Positions 33,315-43,495 of a DNA stretch of 54,188 bases are shown piece after piece; the stretch's first letter is position 1; the number at the start of each line of letters is the position of its first letter. Both the position numbers and the translations under genes were made by a program. The stretch comes from Claveliimonas ammoniilytica (GTDB lineage Bacteria > Bacillota > Clostridia > Lachnospirales > Lachnospiraceae): positions 1 to 54,188 of the forward strand of contig NZ_JAOQJV010000016.1 in NCBI RefSeq assembly GCF_025567415.1. Reading direction: 5' to 3'. Below the pieces are notes generated by a model. That model ran no database searches, was not told the DNA's origin, and saw nothing but the letters and a program-made list of their open reading frames with translations.

Positions 33315-34004
33315 ATGAAAGAATGTACATATTATGATCTTTTGGGCGTTCCCATGGATGCAACGGATGAAGAAATCACCAACGCAAAGAATTTCCTGGT
33401 GAAGAAGTTGCACCCTGACGCCAATATAGACAGCAAGTTCGATACAACAACTTACATTCAGAATATTCTGTATGCTTACAGGATACTGAGTAATCCGGAC
33501 AAACGCCGTGTATACGATCGCCGTATCCGTAATCCGATCCGCAGACGAACGCCTGGCGAAAGCAACCGTTCACGCCAATCCGGACCATTATCGCCGAACT
33601 TTGCGCCATTCTGGGAAGCAGCTAATAAGTTAAACGAACTGACTGTCATGGGTGCAGAAGTGCTCTATCCAAAGTCAGCGCACAAGCTCGATATACGCAA
33701 GCTTGCAGGACGCAAGGAGACGGAACCGGAACGGCTTGCAGAATTTGCCGAACTTGCCAAAAAAGCCAGATCTCATATCGAAGTTCTGGAATCCAGTGGA
33801 ATTCCGAAGCAATACTGGCACTCACACGCCATGAACTGGATGCTCTTTCAGTGGACACAGAACCGGGAATTCGCCTATGGCATGCTCTGTGCCATGTACG
33901 ATAACTATCTGGAGCAGAATAAATCTGCCATAGAAAAGAAAAAAATACAGGGACAGATCAGCCAGTTTCTCCAGATTTTGGACAAGATGACTGCCTGTCA
34001 GTAG
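33315..34004 (+). CDS. DnaJ-domain protein
   Basis: 229 residues. A J domain occupies residues 5-70 (YYDLLGVPMDATDEEI, HPD motif in KKLHPDAN, then YAYRILSNPDKRRVYD). The rest (about 100-229) is a helical domain without the zinc or substrate domains of DnaJ. It should stimulate DnaK on a particular client; the client is unknown. It overlaps the end of the convergent peptidase gene by 7 bases. Confidence 0.88.
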   Translation: MKECTYYDLLGVPMDATDEEITNAKNFLVKKLHPDANIDSKFDTTTYIQNILYAYRILSNPDKRRVYDRRIRNPIRRRTPGESNRSRQSGPLSPNFAPFWEAANKLNELTVMGAEVLYPKSAHKLDIRKLAGRKETEPERLAEFAELAKKARSHIEVLESSGIPKQYWHSHAMNWMLFQWTQNREFAYGMLCAMYDNYLEQNKSAIEKKKIQGQISQFLQILDKMTACQ

Positions 34005-34489
34005 ATTTCAGTCAAAATATTGACAGCAATACCGAGACACAGGAACGGTCCGAGCGGAAATTCCGCTTTCCGTCCTGTGTTTTTTATTATCAGAAGATAC
34101 AGTACGTACACTCCTGCTGAAAAAATCCCCGCTGCCGCCGACCACAGGATATGCCTCCATCCAAGCAGTGCCCCGGCTGCACACATAAACTTCACATCTC
34201 CCCCTCCAAAACTGCCTGGCGCAAGCACCGTAATTCCAAGCATTGGCACACTAACACACAAAGCTCCCAGCATCCGTTCCGTCAGACTCATTGCAAATAT
34301 TTCTGAAAAAGCCAGCTTCTGACATATCTCGAAGTCAAATATCTCCGCACTAAAAAAGACGGCATCCGAAATGACTGCCAGTGCTGCGATACACCCGCAG
34401 CACCAGTTCGGAATCTGCCGTCTTCTAATATCTGTATAACTTATCACCGCAAGGATAACCAGAAAAAGTACACCCATAATGTCACCCAT
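33998..34489 (-). CDS. Prepilin peptidase, A24 family
   Basis: About 163 residues (ATG 34489; a start four codons on is also possible). The aspartic active-site motifs are YTDIRRRQIPNWC and GSFGGGDVKFM. About six membrane segments. It lacks the N-terminal methylase domain of PilD, like TadV/ComC short forms. No pilus genes are next to it. Confidence 0.88.
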   Translation of the reverse strand: MGDIMGVLFLVILAVISYTDIRRRQIPNWCCGCIAALAVISDAVFFSAEIFDFEICQKLAFSEIFAMSLTERMLGALCVSVPMLGITVLAPGSFGGGDVKFMCAAGALLGWRHILWSAAAGIFSAGVYVLYLLIIKNTGRKAEFPLGPFLCLGIAVNILTEIY

Positions 34490-34608
34490 AAACCGTTCTC
34501 TTTTCGTATCGTATTTGAAGTGCATTTATCTTATCACAACATATACGACACGTCAACTGAATCCACTTCTCTGATCAACAATTATTTGCGCCTCAACCCT
34601 GCTATTAT

Positions 34609-35475
34609 TTATGCCGCTATTCTGCGGTTATTGTAAAAAAACATACCTACTGCCATTGCACAGATGACTGCGTAGCCAATCCAGCTTAACAGATCCGGAA
34701 TCTGACCGAATACAAAGAATCCGAGTCCTGCTGCGAATATGATCTGCGAATAATCGTAAACTGAGATTTCTTTTGCCGGAGCACAGCTGTATGCTGCCGT
34801 AATGGTAAACTGACCACCTGCTGCCGCAAGTCCTGCTGCCAGCAGAGTCCCGATCTGTGTCAGACTCATATAGTGGTAATCAAAGATTAGAAACGGCAAG
34901 GTCACCAGACAGGAAAATGCTGAGAAGAAGCACACGATAAACGGTCCTTTCTCGCCATGCAATGTTGCTTTTCTTACGTAAGTATAGGCAATACCGGCCC
35001 CCAGACCTCCCAGCAGACCGATCACCGATGGGAACAGATCCATATTGGAAAATGTCGGCTTAATTACCAGCAAGCTCCCTAAAAATGCTCCGATCACGAA
35101 CAGCGCCTGCGGCACATTTACCTTTTCTTTTAGTACCAGGCAGCTGAAGATCACTGCGAAAAACGGCGACATCTTATTCAGCATGGATGCATCCGAAAGC
35201 ACCAGATGATCGACTGCATAATAATTACACAAGATTCCCAGTGTACCACAGATCGACCGGATTAAGAGATACTTCAGATTCTCTCTTTTACACCGGAACG
35301 GTATATCGTTCTTCTTTAATATGATCATTGCAAATACAAATGCGACCAGATTACGAAAAAAGCTTTTCTGTATAGACGGCAGGTCGCCTGCTGCCCGGAC
35401 GAACATGTTCATCAGGGCAAAGCAAAATGCCGAGCATATAATATACAGAATGCCTTTATAACGTTGTTTCTCCAT
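34609..35475 (-). CDS. EamA-family membrane transporter
   Basis: 288 residues with ten predicted membrane segments in two EamA repeats (first NMFVRAAGDLPSIQKSFFRN; second LLAAGLAAAGGQFTITAAYS). Drug/metabolite transporter superfamily; the substrate cannot be told. Ends after a basic tail. Lies just downstream of polC on the same strand with a 25-base gap. Confidence 0.85.
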   Translation of the reverse strand: MEKQRYKGILYIICSAFCFALMNMFVRAAGDLPSIQKSFFRNLVAFVFAMIILKKNDIPFRCKRENLKYLLIRSICGTLGILCNYYAVDHLVLSDASMLNKMSPFFAVIFSCLVLKEKVNVPQALFVIGAFLGSLLVIKPTFSNMDLFPSVIGLLGGLGAGIAYTYVRKATLHGEKGPFIVCFFSAFSCLVTLPFLIFDYHYMSLTQIGTLLAAGLAAAGGQFTITAAYSCAPAKEISVYDYSQIIFAAGLGFFVFGQIPDLLSWIGYAVICAMAVGMFFYNNRRIAA

Positions 35476-35500
35476 GTTTAAACACCTCTTATATTTACCA

Positions 35501-38500
35501 TTATAAATCGAACAGACTCAACTGATTACTCTCCGGCAGATCACCGAAAATTCCCAGATCATTCATCAGATCGATGACCGTTTTGCTGACCTTCGTCCGC
35601 TGACGGAAATCATCCCTCGACAGATACGGTCCGTCTACCGCTGCTGCCTCTACCGCTTCTGCCGCAATCTCACCCATACCGTCAATACTTGAAAAAGGCG
35701 GAAGCAGTTTGCCATCCACAATCTCAAAACGTGATGCCTTTGATTTGTACAAGTCAATCGGCAGAAATTCAAATCCACGTGCATACATTTCCTGCACGAT
35801 CTTCATATCCTTCAGCGTATCCTGTTCCTTTTTCGACAGTGAATCGGACCGTTTCTGGTAATCACTCATATAGAAATTCAGCCGTTCTTTACCCTGACAC
35901 ATCAGTTCATAGGAAAATGCATCTGCTCGGATACCAAAGTATGCCGCATAATACGCCAGCGGATAATTGATCTTGCAATATGCAATACGGTACGCCATCA
36001 TAACATACGCCGCTGCATGCGCTTTCGGAAACATGTACTTGATCTTTTCACAGGACCAGATGTACCATTCCGGAATGCCATGTTCAATCATGTCTTCTTT
36101 AAACTGTGGCCACTCCTTGCATTTGCCCTTGGCAACAGTACCCTTACGGACGCGCTCCATAATGGTAAATGATTCCTCACTGTCCATTCCTTTATTAATC
36201 AGATATGTCATAATATCATCACGGGTACAGATTGCGGTAGAAATCGTCGCCTTTCCGCTTCGGATCAGTTCCTGCGCATTGTTCAGCCATACATCCGTAC
36301 CATGTGACAGACCGGAAATACGGATCAGGTCAGACAGCGTCTTTGGCTTGGTATCCACTACCATCTGAATAACGAAATCTGTACCGAACTCAGGAATACC
36401 AAGACATCCAACCGGGCATCCTCCAATATCTGACGGCTTAATACCAAGTGCCTCCGTACTCAGGAACAAGGACATTACGCCCTGATCATCCAGTGGAATA
36501 TCTGTTGCATTAAAACGGTTATCTGTTTCATTATATTCATTATCCATTGCCGGAGAACTGATATATTCTTCCAGAGTCTTGATCATGGTCGGATCATCGT
36601 GTCCAAGGATATCCAGTTTCAGCAGGTTATGGTCAATGGAATGGTAATCGAAATGAGTGGTTACGATATCCGTTGTCATATCATTAGCTGGATGCTGTAC
36701 CGGCGTGAAAGAATTAATATCCTCACCCAGCGGAAGGACGATAATACCTCCCGGATGCTGACCGGTACTTCGTCGGATTCCGGTACACCCCTGTACGATA
36801 CGGTCAATCTCGCATACTCGTTTTCTGGAATTTCGCTCTTCGTAATAATTCTTTACGAATCCATAAGCTGTTTTCTCTGCCAGGGTACCGATCGTTCCGG
36901 CACGATAAGTCTGTCCATCGCCGAAAATAACCTCTGTATACTTATGTGCATTACTCTGGTAGTCACCGGAAAAGTTCAAGTCAATATCAGGCTCTTTATT
37001 ACCTTTAAATCCAAGAAATGTCTCAAACGGAATATCAAATCCGGCTTTCACCAGCTTCTTACCGCACACCGGACAATTCCGGTCCGGCATATCCATGCCG
37101 CATCCTCCGGCGTACTTCTTCACTTCTTCGGAAGCGAAATCACTAAAGTGGCAGTGATCACAATAATAATGCGGACTCAGCGGATTAACCTCCGTGATAC
37201 CTGCCATAGTCGCTACGAATGAAGATCCTACCGATCCTCGCGATCCTACCAGATAGCCGTCTTCATTAGACTTCCATACCAGTTTCTGTGCAATGATATA
37301 CATTACGGCGAATCCGTTGGAAATAATCGAATTTAACTCTCGTTCCAATCGTTCCGTTACCACTTCCGGCAAATCTTCCCCGTACATCTCATGGGCTCGG
37401 TTATAGCAGATCTCCCGCAGCATTCTGTCCGAATCCGGGATAACCGGCGGACACTTATCCGGACGAACCGGTGCAATCTTCTCTACCCAGTCAGCAATCA
37501 TATTAGGGTTATCAATGACAATCTCATGTGCTTTATCCGAACCAAGATATTCAAATTCTTCCAGCATCTCTTCCGTCGTATGCAGATACAGTGGTGCCTG
37601 ATCATCTGCATCTGATAATCCTTTACCTGTCATGATAATCCGACGGTAGACCTCATCCTCCGGATCCAGAAAATGCACATCACAGGTAGCAACAACCGGC
37701 TTATTAAATTTCTCACCAAGCTTAATGATTTTACGGTTGATCTCCCGCAGATCTTCCTCACTGTTGACCTTGGTAATACGGTCACTGCCAATCATAAATT
37801 TATTATTGCCCAGAGGCTGTACTTCCAGGTAATCATAGTAATCTACAATCCTTGCAATCCGTTCTTCAGACTTGTCATTCAGAATTGCCTGATACAATTC
37901 ACCCGCCTCGCAGGCACTTCCTAAAATCAGCCCTTCCCGATATTTTGAAAATTCACTCTTCGGAATACGGGGCTGCCTTCCGAAATACTCCAGATGCGAC
38001 TTGGACACCAATGTATACAGATTCGTCCGTCCGATATCATTTCTTGCCAGAATGATCGCATGATAAGACGGTAACTTACGGATAGAATCTGCATTATGCT
38101 CTCCGAAATGATTTAGTCCTTTCAAATCATAGATTTCTCGTTCTTTCAGCATATCAATAAACTTTACAAAAATCTCTGCTGTCGCTCCCGCATCATCCAC
38201 CGCGCGGTGATGATTCTCCAACGAAATATTCAACGCTTTCGCCACAATATTTAACTTAAACTTCGACAATGTCGGCATCAAGATACGCGCCATCGCTACC
38301 GTATCCACAGATGTCAGATCCGGTGTCATGTCCTGATAACGCATATTCTGTTCAATGAATCCTACATCAAAGCTGGCGTTGTGTGCTACCAGCACCGCGT
38401 CTCCTACAAATTCCAGAAACTGCGGTAATATAGTCTCAATATCCGGTGCATCCATAACCATCTGATCGGTAATGCTGGTTAACTGTGTGATCCGGAATGG

Positions 38501-40057
38501 AATTGGGATCTTAGGATTGACAAATGTACTGAACTTCTCTGTAATCTTACCATTTTGCACTTTTACCGCACCAATCTCGATAATCTTATCTGCGATTGGA
38601 CTAAATCCAGTGGTCTCCAGGTCAAACACCACAAACACATCATCTAATGCCTGTCCTTTTTCATTGATCGCCACTTCTTTCAGATCATCTACCAGATATG
38701 CTTCCACACCGTAAATAATCTTAAACGGATCGTCTTTATCCAGACGTTCTATGTAATGATTAGCGTCTGTAAATCCCTGTACCACACCATGATCCGTGAT
38801 TGCAATCGCTTTGTGTCCCCATCGGTGCGCCCGATCTACAATGTCCGTCACATCCGACACACCATCCATATCACTCATCTTCGTATGGCAGTGCAGTTCT
38901 ACCCGCTTCTCCGGATAGGTATCTTCCCTGCTGGTTGTAAAATCCGGAATCTTACGAATGCCCATTACCGAACCGATAGTCAGCTCGCCGTCGTATTTAT
39001 CAATAGTCGTCACACCTTTGATTTTCAGGAATGCGCCTTTCTTAATATCTCCCAGAAGATCTGGAAGCTGTTCATTCCGCACAAACATCTTTACCATAAT
39101 GGTATCTGTAAAATCCGTTACTGCAAAGATCAGTATCGTCTTCTCATTACGGATTTCCCTGGCTTCGAAACTGATCACCTTTCCACGGATGGTAATCTCA
39201 CCCATTTCTCCAACGACCGTGCTGAGTTCAAGCGCCGCATCATCAAAATCACGTCCAAAAATCATATTCGGATCATCCGACTTACGATAAGAAAAACTAC
39301 CACTTCTGCCGCCACCACGCCATTTTTGACTATTGCCGCCACTACTGTTATTACCAGTTCCTGCAAATTGCTTCTGCTGTTTTGCTTCTTTCTCTTTTGG
39401 CTTGTCGATCGTCGTTTTTTCTTTCTTCTCTGCCTTCTCTTCTTTTTCCTTTTCCTGCTCTGCTCTCTCCTCATGCAGTGCATGATTCCGCTCCATAATG
39501 GCATTCACTTCCTGCTGCAGTCTGGATTCATTGAACTTCAGCTTGCTATCCTTCACTTCCTCATATTCTACCTGAATCTCCACCGGAACATGAAAGCGCT
39601 CTTCAAAGACATTACGTATCAATGAGACGATACTTTCCTGTTTGCCATGGGCAATTACCGTATCCTTTAGCTTCAGACAGATGGTCTTATCATTTTTCAC
39701 CGTATACTCTGCCGTCTTCAGCATATTGCTCTCCACCACGCTGCGTTGCGCAGCTTCCAACATCAGGCTGTCATAGTATTCTCGCATCAGATTCTCTGGC
39801 GTATACTGTTCTGACAGCTGAAAATGCTCAAAAATCGTCACTCTCACAGGCACTCTGGCAAATAACTGATCTTTGATCATACCTTCCATCGAATAAATAT
39901 GTCTTTTCTGGATCAGATGATCTGAAAACAAAAATACATTAATAAAATCTCGCTGTCTGTTGGTTGAAACCTTCTCCACCTGTACGCTCTCAAACAACAT
40001 TCTGATCTCATCATTTACTTTTAATGTTGGAAATACATCAAAAAATATCTTACTCAT
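35501..40057 (-). CDS. polC: DNA polymerase III alpha subunit, PolC type
   Basis: 1518 residues, normal for PolC. In order: N-terminal domains, a Lys/Glu-rich linker (about 195-255), OB fold (EITIRGKVISFEAREI), PHP domain (VELHCHTKMSDMDG, AITDHGVVQGF), DEDDh proofreading exonuclease (VFDLETTGFSP, VAHNASFDVGF), palm with catalytic PDIDLNFSG, a zinc site (YYCDHCHFSDF and CPVCGKK) and the C-terminal clamp-binding QLSLF. It is the replicative polymerase of low-GC Gram-positives. Confidence 0.98.
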   Translation of the reverse strand: MSKIFFDVFPTLKVNDEIRMLFESVQVEKVSTNRQRDFINVFLFSDHLIQKRHIYSMEGMIKDQLFARVPVRVTIFEHFQLSEQYTPENLMREYYDSLMLEAAQRSVVESNMLKTAEYTVKNDKTICLKLKDTVIAHGKQESIVSLIRNVFEERFHVPVEIQVEYEEVKDSKLKFNESRLQQEVNAIMERNHALHEERAEQEKEKEEKAEKKEKTTIDKPKEKEAKQQKQFAGTGNNSSGGNSQKWRGGGRSGSFSYRKSDDPNMIFGRDFDDAALELSTVVGEMGEITIRGKVISFEAREIRNEKTILIFAVTDFTDTIMVKMFVRNEQLPDLLGDIKKGAFLKIKGVTTIDKYDGELTIGSVMGIRKIPDFTTSREDTYPEKRVELHCHTKMSDMDGVSDVTDIVDRAHRWGHKAIAITDHGVVQGFTDANHYIERLDKDDPFKIIYGVEAYLVDDLKEVAINEKGQALDDVFVVFDLETTGFSPIADKIIEIGAVKVQNGKITEKFSTFVNPKIPIPFRITQLTSITDQMVMDAPDIETILPQFLEFVGDAVLVAHNASFDVGFIEQNMRYQDMTPDLTSVDTVAMARILMPTLSKFKLNIVAKALNISLENHHRAVDDAGATAEIFVKFIDMLKEREIYDLKGLNHFGEHNADSIRKLPSYHAIILARNDIGRTNLYTLVSKSHLEYFGRQPRIPKSEFSKYREGLILGSACEAGELYQAILNDKSEERIARIVDYYDYLEVQPLGNNKFMIGSDRITKVNSEEDLREINRKIIKLGEKFNKPVVATCDVHFLDPEDEVYRRIIMTGKGLSDADDQAPLYLHTTEEMLEEFEYLGSDKAHEIVIDNPNMIADWVEKIAPVRPDKCPPVIPDSDRMLREICYNRAHEMYGEDLPEVVTERLERELNSIISNGFAVMYIIAQKLVWKSNEDGYLVGSRGSVGSSFVATMAGITEVNPLSPHYYCDHCHFSDFASEEVKKYAGGCGMDMPDRNCPVCGKKLVKAGFDIPFETFLGFKGNKEPDIDLNFSGDYQSNAHKYTEVIFGDGQTYRAGTIGTLAEKTAYGFVKNYYEERNSRKRVCEIDRIVQGCTGIRRSTGQHPGGIIVLPLGEDINSFTPVQHPANDMTTDIVTTHFDYHSIDHNLLKLDILGHDDPTMIKTLEEYISSPAMDNEYNETDNRFNATDIPLDDQGVMSLFLSTEALGIKPSDIGGCPVGCLGIPEFGTDFVIQMVVDTKPKTLSDLIRISGLSHGTDVWLNNAQELIRSGKATISTAICTRDDIMTYLINKGMDSEESFTIMERVRKGTVAKGKCKEWPQFKEDMIEHGIPEWYIWSCEKIKYMFPKAHAAAYVMMAYRIAYCKINYPLAYYAAYFGIRADAFSYELMCQGKERLNFYMSDYQKRSDSLSKKEQDTLKDMKIVQEMYARGFEFLPIDLYKSKASRFEIVDGKLLPPFSSIDGMGEIAAEAVEAAAVDGPYLSRDDFRQRTKVSKTVIDLMNDLGIFGDLPESNQLSLFDL

Positions 40058-40075
40058 CTGGCCAACCTCTTACAT

Positions 40076-40123
40076 AAAGACCCCTCTACTGGCATTGGTT
40101 CTCCACCTGCTCCTGTAGAGGGG
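40076..40123 (-). terminator. Hairpin between the 40134 gene and polC
   Basis: CCCCTCTAC pairs with GTAGAGGGG across 25 bases; TCTTT follows on the minus strand. It should end the short transcript from 40.6 kb and make polC start its own. Confidence 0.7.
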
Positions 40124-40133
40124 TACATTCTCT

Positions 40134-40592
40134 TTATTTTCTTACAAATGTCAACTGATCACCATATTCCCGCTCTGTCAGTGTCATCTCATCCTGCTCT
40201 ACACTGTAATCATAACTGGATGTAATCTGATCTGCTTCATTCTTCACAGTTTCCTCTGTGAGGGTACCGTCTGAATTATCTAAAGCCTTCTGAATCTCCG
40301 CATCATCTACTTCAATCGTAATCATCTTCTCACTGCGATCAATGGTGTACTTCAACTGAAGTTCCATATCATTACCATCCAATGCTCCCGGCACTTCCAT
40401 AACCATAGTAGTACCACCTTTAATCTTCAGTGTCATATCGTTCTCTTCATTCACCCAGGTTCCTTCTAATGGGTTCGAGTGAAACATCCGAAACAGGAAA
40501 AATACTGCAATTACAATAATCAATATAGAAGAAATTGCCATCACAACTTTCCATTCTTTGCTTCTTTTTACTTCTTGTTCTTGTGTAAACAT
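40134..40592 (-). CDS. Membrane-anchored protein of unknown function
   Basis: 152 residues from MFTQEQEVKRSKEW. One membrane segment (VVMAISSILIIVIAVFFLF) near the N-terminus, then an external domain with NPLEGTWVNEENDMTLKIKG, similar to lipocalin-like or DUF5640-type extracellular domains. It has a very strong promoter and its own terminator, so high expression is likely. Confidence 0.7.
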   Translation of the reverse strand: MFTQEQEVKRSKEWKVVMAISSILIIVIAVFFLFRMFHSNPLEGTWVNEENDMTLKIKGGTTMVMEVPGALDGNDMELQLKYTIDRSEKMITIEVDDAEIQKALDNSDGTLTEETVKNEADQITSSYDYSVEQDEMTLTEREYGDQLTFVRK

Positions 40593-40660
40593 ATATATAT
40601 CCATCCTCTCGGTATCTTTTCCTTATAGTCTATCCACATTCGGACAGAATCTGTATATAA

Positions 40661-40689
40661 ATTATAATTTTTTTTGTATCTTGTGTCAA
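40661..40689 (-). promoter_or_regulatory. Consensus promoter of the 40134 gene
   Basis: TTGACA, 17 bases, TATAAT on the minus strand: both hexamers perfect. The leader is about 60 bases. Confidence 0.8.
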
Positions 40690-40748
40690 CGGCGTTTCCG
40701 ATTACTTTGTTTACAGTATATTTCTACCGCCTCAAAATGTGCTGTTTC

Positions 40749-40774
40749 GCAACTTTGTTGCGCAACATGGTTGC
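40749..40774. promoter_or_regulatory. Double GCAAC-N3-GTTGC operator
   Basis: GCAAC TTT GTTGC is followed at once by GCAAC ATG GTTGC, two abutting 13-base palindromes. They lie about 100 bases upstream of the XRE regulator and 60 bases upstream of the opposing promoter. Likely binding sites for a dimeric regulator, probably the XRE protein. Confidence 0.65.
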
Positions 40775-40872
40775 TATTCGACACATTTCAACTTTCTTCT
40801 CATAGTAACTGGTAAAATATGTAAAAATTATTTACTTGATGATCAAGACTCACTATCACAGGAGGTAATCGC

Positions 40873-41217
40873 ATGTCTCTCCCACAGAAACTTAAGACTC
40901 TTCGCGCAGAACACAATATGACACAGGCAGAACTTGGCAGACAGATTAATGTTGCAAGAGCCACGATCGCCGGATATGAAACAAGAAACCGTCAGCCTTC
41001 TTATGAAAAGCTGACAGCCATTGCCGAAACATTCCAGGTATCCGTTGATTATCTATTAGACAGCACCGATGAACCAATTGTGCTCCATTCCATGCCTGAA
41101 GCCGAAAGAATGCTTGACAGGCAGATTTTTCAAGTGTACCGCACGCTTTCTCTTGCTGAGAAAGAAGATGCTTACGAGTATCTGTGTTTCTTAAAACAAC
41201 GTGAGCAGAAACATTAA
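40873..41217 (+). CDS. XRE-family transcriptional regulator
   Basis: 114 residues after AGGAGG. Helix-turn-helix MTQAELGRQINVARATIAGY and a dimer segment; the tail (residues 70-114) is helical (MPEAERMLDRQIFQVYRTLS). Common housekeeping-type regulator. It probably controls itself through the GCAAC repeats upstream. Confidence 0.88.
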   Translation: MSLPQKLKTLRAEHNMTQAELGRQINVARATIAGYETRNRQPSYEKLTAIAETFQVSVDYLLDSTDEPIVLHSMPEAERMLDRQIFQVYRTLSLAEKEDAYEYLCFLKQREQKH

Positions 41218-41259
41218 ACAACCCTTCACAGTTATATATTCATAAGCTTGTCGGTGCTT

Positions 41260-42029
41260 CTACTTACCCAAAAAGCGCTCATATACATAAGCATTTGCTT
41301 CTTTTTCCTGACTGTCATCTAATGGTGACAGATCAGCACTTCCATATTTCCGTTCCAGAGCTCTTGCGAGCAGCCAATCGCAGACTTCTGGATTCTTCGG
41401 AAGCAGTGGTCCGTGCAGATAGGTACCAATCACATTCTTATAAACCACTCCTTCATAACCACTCTCACCATCATTACCGGATCCATATAGCNNNNNNNNN
41501 NNNNNNNNNNNNNNNNNNNNNNNNNNNNNNNNNNNNNNNNNNNNNNNNNNNNNNNNNNNNNNNNNNNNNNNNNNNNNNNNNNNNNNNNNNNNNNNNNNNN
41601 NNNNNNNNNNNNNNNNNNNNNNNNNNNNNNNNNNNNNNNNNNNNNNNNNNNNNNNNNNNNNNNNNNNNNNNNNNNNNNNNNNNNNNNNNNNNNNNNNNNN
41701 NNNNNNNNNNNNNNNNNNNNNNNNNNNNNNNGATAGCCGCCACATACTGCGATGACCACACCCCCATCTTCCACATATTCTTTAAAATCAGACTGAATCT
41801 CCTGCAGCTTCTGACACACGATCATCTGCTCTCTGTCAGATCCGCCTCCAAGAAGCACAATATCCACTTCAGAAAAATCAATTTTATCTCCCAGATTAAA
41901 TTCCTTCGTCTCTGCTTCAATCCCTCTCCAGATACATCTCTGCATCATGCATGCAATATTGCCGCGGTCTCCATATAGATTCAGAAGATCCGGATATAAA
42001 TGTCCAATCGTAATCTTTCTCTGTTCCAT
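41260..42029 (-). CDS. gatD: Lipid II isoglutaminyl synthase, GatD subunit (interrupted by gap)
   Basis: A glutamine amidotransferase with GHLYPDLLNLYGDRGNI at the start, then VLLGGGSDREQ and the nucleophile region IAVCGGY right before the gap; after it come VIGTYLHGPLLPKN, holding the catalytic His. GatD supplies ammonia to MurT to amidate lipid II glutamate. The start overlaps the murT stop as TAATG. The two ends are in different frames across the 240 N, so the gap size is not exact; the gene itself is probably intact. Confidence 0.9.
41492..41731. other. Assembly gap (240 N)
   Basis: A run of 240 undetermined bases inside gatD. The frames on its two sides do not agree, so the true missing length is not 240 or differs from it by a number not divisible by three. 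Confidence 0.99.
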
Positions 42030-43369
42030 TATTTCCGTTCCTCCAATTTCTTCAATACTACTCTGGTGCTGAAAAGCGCTGTGTAATTCACCAATACATA
42101 CAGATTGCCACATCCATTTTCCACACGTTCACAGATTGCGTTCTCTACATCTGCACTCAGCATTGCCGGAATATCTACATATTTCAAACGCAGGCGCATA
42201 TCCTGACAACGAATTCCACTGACAGTAATAGAATTGATGTTCTCATCCTTAAATCGGTCAAAATCCACATCCCACAACCATGAAATGTCTGTACCATCCT
42301 GTGCATTGTCATTGATCACAATAATAATATCCTTCTGAGTCTTGTCCTGCATAACCGCAGAAATATTCTGATTAAATCCCGCCGGATTCTTCGCCAGGTT
42401 CAGGATAATCTTCGTTCCTTTCATATGGAACTCTTCCATACGTCCATTTTCCGGGTTAAACTTTGCAAGCATATCATTAAAATGCTCTGCGTCAAGTCCC
42501 GAACTGCGCACTGCAGTGTAAGCTGCCAGAATATTATATACATTATAGAAGCCCTTGTAATTCGCTGTAATCTTACGTCCTTCTACAACAAACGACAGCT
42601 GATCCCCCACCTGCACATCCGTTGCATTGTACCGTAACGGCGGGCGTTTAAAATCACATCCTGTACATGCGTAGTCCCCCAGCTGACTGTAATGGTAGAA
42701 ATTATAATGAAGCAGAGAACCGCATTTCTTACAGAAACGTCCCTCTCGGATCTCATGAGAATCCTTATCCTCCACTACTTTTTCACTGATACCATAAGTA
42801 ATGTATGGATTGCCGGCATCCATAGCAAGAAATGCTGACAATGCATCGTCACCATTTACAATCACTTTCATATCAGGAGCCGTCTGCATCACTTCGCGAA
42901 GCAGATTCATGGTAATATCAATCTCTCCGTACCGGTCAAGCTGATCTCTGAACAGATTCGTCAGCACCATGTAATCCGGCTTGAAATGTGGAAACACTCT
43001 TCTGGTAGATGCCTCGTCAATCTCAATACTTGCACAGTCTGCATCCAGCTTACCATTCCATCCGGCAGCCAACACAAACGCCGCCACTACACCATTCAGC
43101 ATATTCGAACCGGTGTGGTTACAGACCACCTTCTTACCTTCTGCTTCCAATGCTGCACACAGCATATTATTCGTCGTAGTCTTGCCATTGGTTCCGCATA
43201 CTACAAAAATATCTCCTCTTACCTGAGCAGCCAGATCCGACAAAATACTCGGGCAGATCTTCAGAGCAATCTTGCCAGCCCATGTCACACCCTGTCGGTG
43301 AAAAATCTTTACACTTGCCTTCTCTGCACATTTCGCAGCCCATATTGCTATCATTCTTCTTAATTTCAT
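42029..43369 (-). CDS. murT: Lipid II isoglutaminyl synthase, MurT subunit
   Basis: 446 residues. Mur ligase P-loop GTNGKTTTNN, the ribbon CKKCGSLLHY...CTGC that marks MurT, NPENGRMEEF, and a C-terminal DUF1727 domain (LAKNPAGFNQNISAV; NDNAQDGTDISWLWDVDFD). With GatD it amidates the D-Glu of lipid II, needed for cross-linking in many Gram-positives. Confidence 0.95.
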   Translation of the reverse strand: MKLRRMIAIWAAKCAEKASVKIFHRQGVTWAGKIALKICPSILSDLAAQVRGDIFVVCGTNGKTTTNNMLCAALEAEGKKVVCNHTGSNMLNGVVAAFVLAAGWNGKLDADCASIEIDEASTRRVFPHFKPDYMVLTNLFRDQLDRYGEIDITMNLLREVMQTAPDMKVIVNGDDALSAFLAMDAGNPYITYGISEKVVEDKDSHEIREGRFCKKCGSLLHYNFYHYSQLGDYACTGCDFKRPPLRYNATDVQVGDQLSFVVEGRKITANYKGFYNVYNILAAYTAVRSSGLDAEHFNDMLAKFNPENGRMEEFHMKGTKIILNLAKNPAGFNQNISAVMQDKTQKDIIIVINDNAQDGTDISWLWDVDFDRFKDENINSITVSGIRCQDMRLRLKYVDIPAMLSADVENAICERVENGCGNLYVLVNYTALFSTRVVLKKLEERK

Positions 43370-43402
43370 CTTAGTTTCCTCAATCTTTTATTGATAGAGT
43401 TA

Positions 43403-43431
43403 ATTGTACTGTATTGGGTGTTTCAAGTCAA
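43403..43431 (-). promoter_or_regulatory. Promoter of murT-gatD
   Basis: TTGACT, 17 bases, TACAAT on the minus strand, about 35 bases from the murT start. Confidence 0.7.
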
Positions 43432-43495
43432 CCAATCCCATTTGTTATAACATTCACAAAAAATGCTCAGAAATCGCAAAATGTTTGTATTAATT

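Noticed and set aside
38756..39625. Long plus-strand frame (289 codons) inside polC
   Set aside because: Antisense of conserved PolC domains; low-complexity stretches mirror the Lys/Glu-rich linker.
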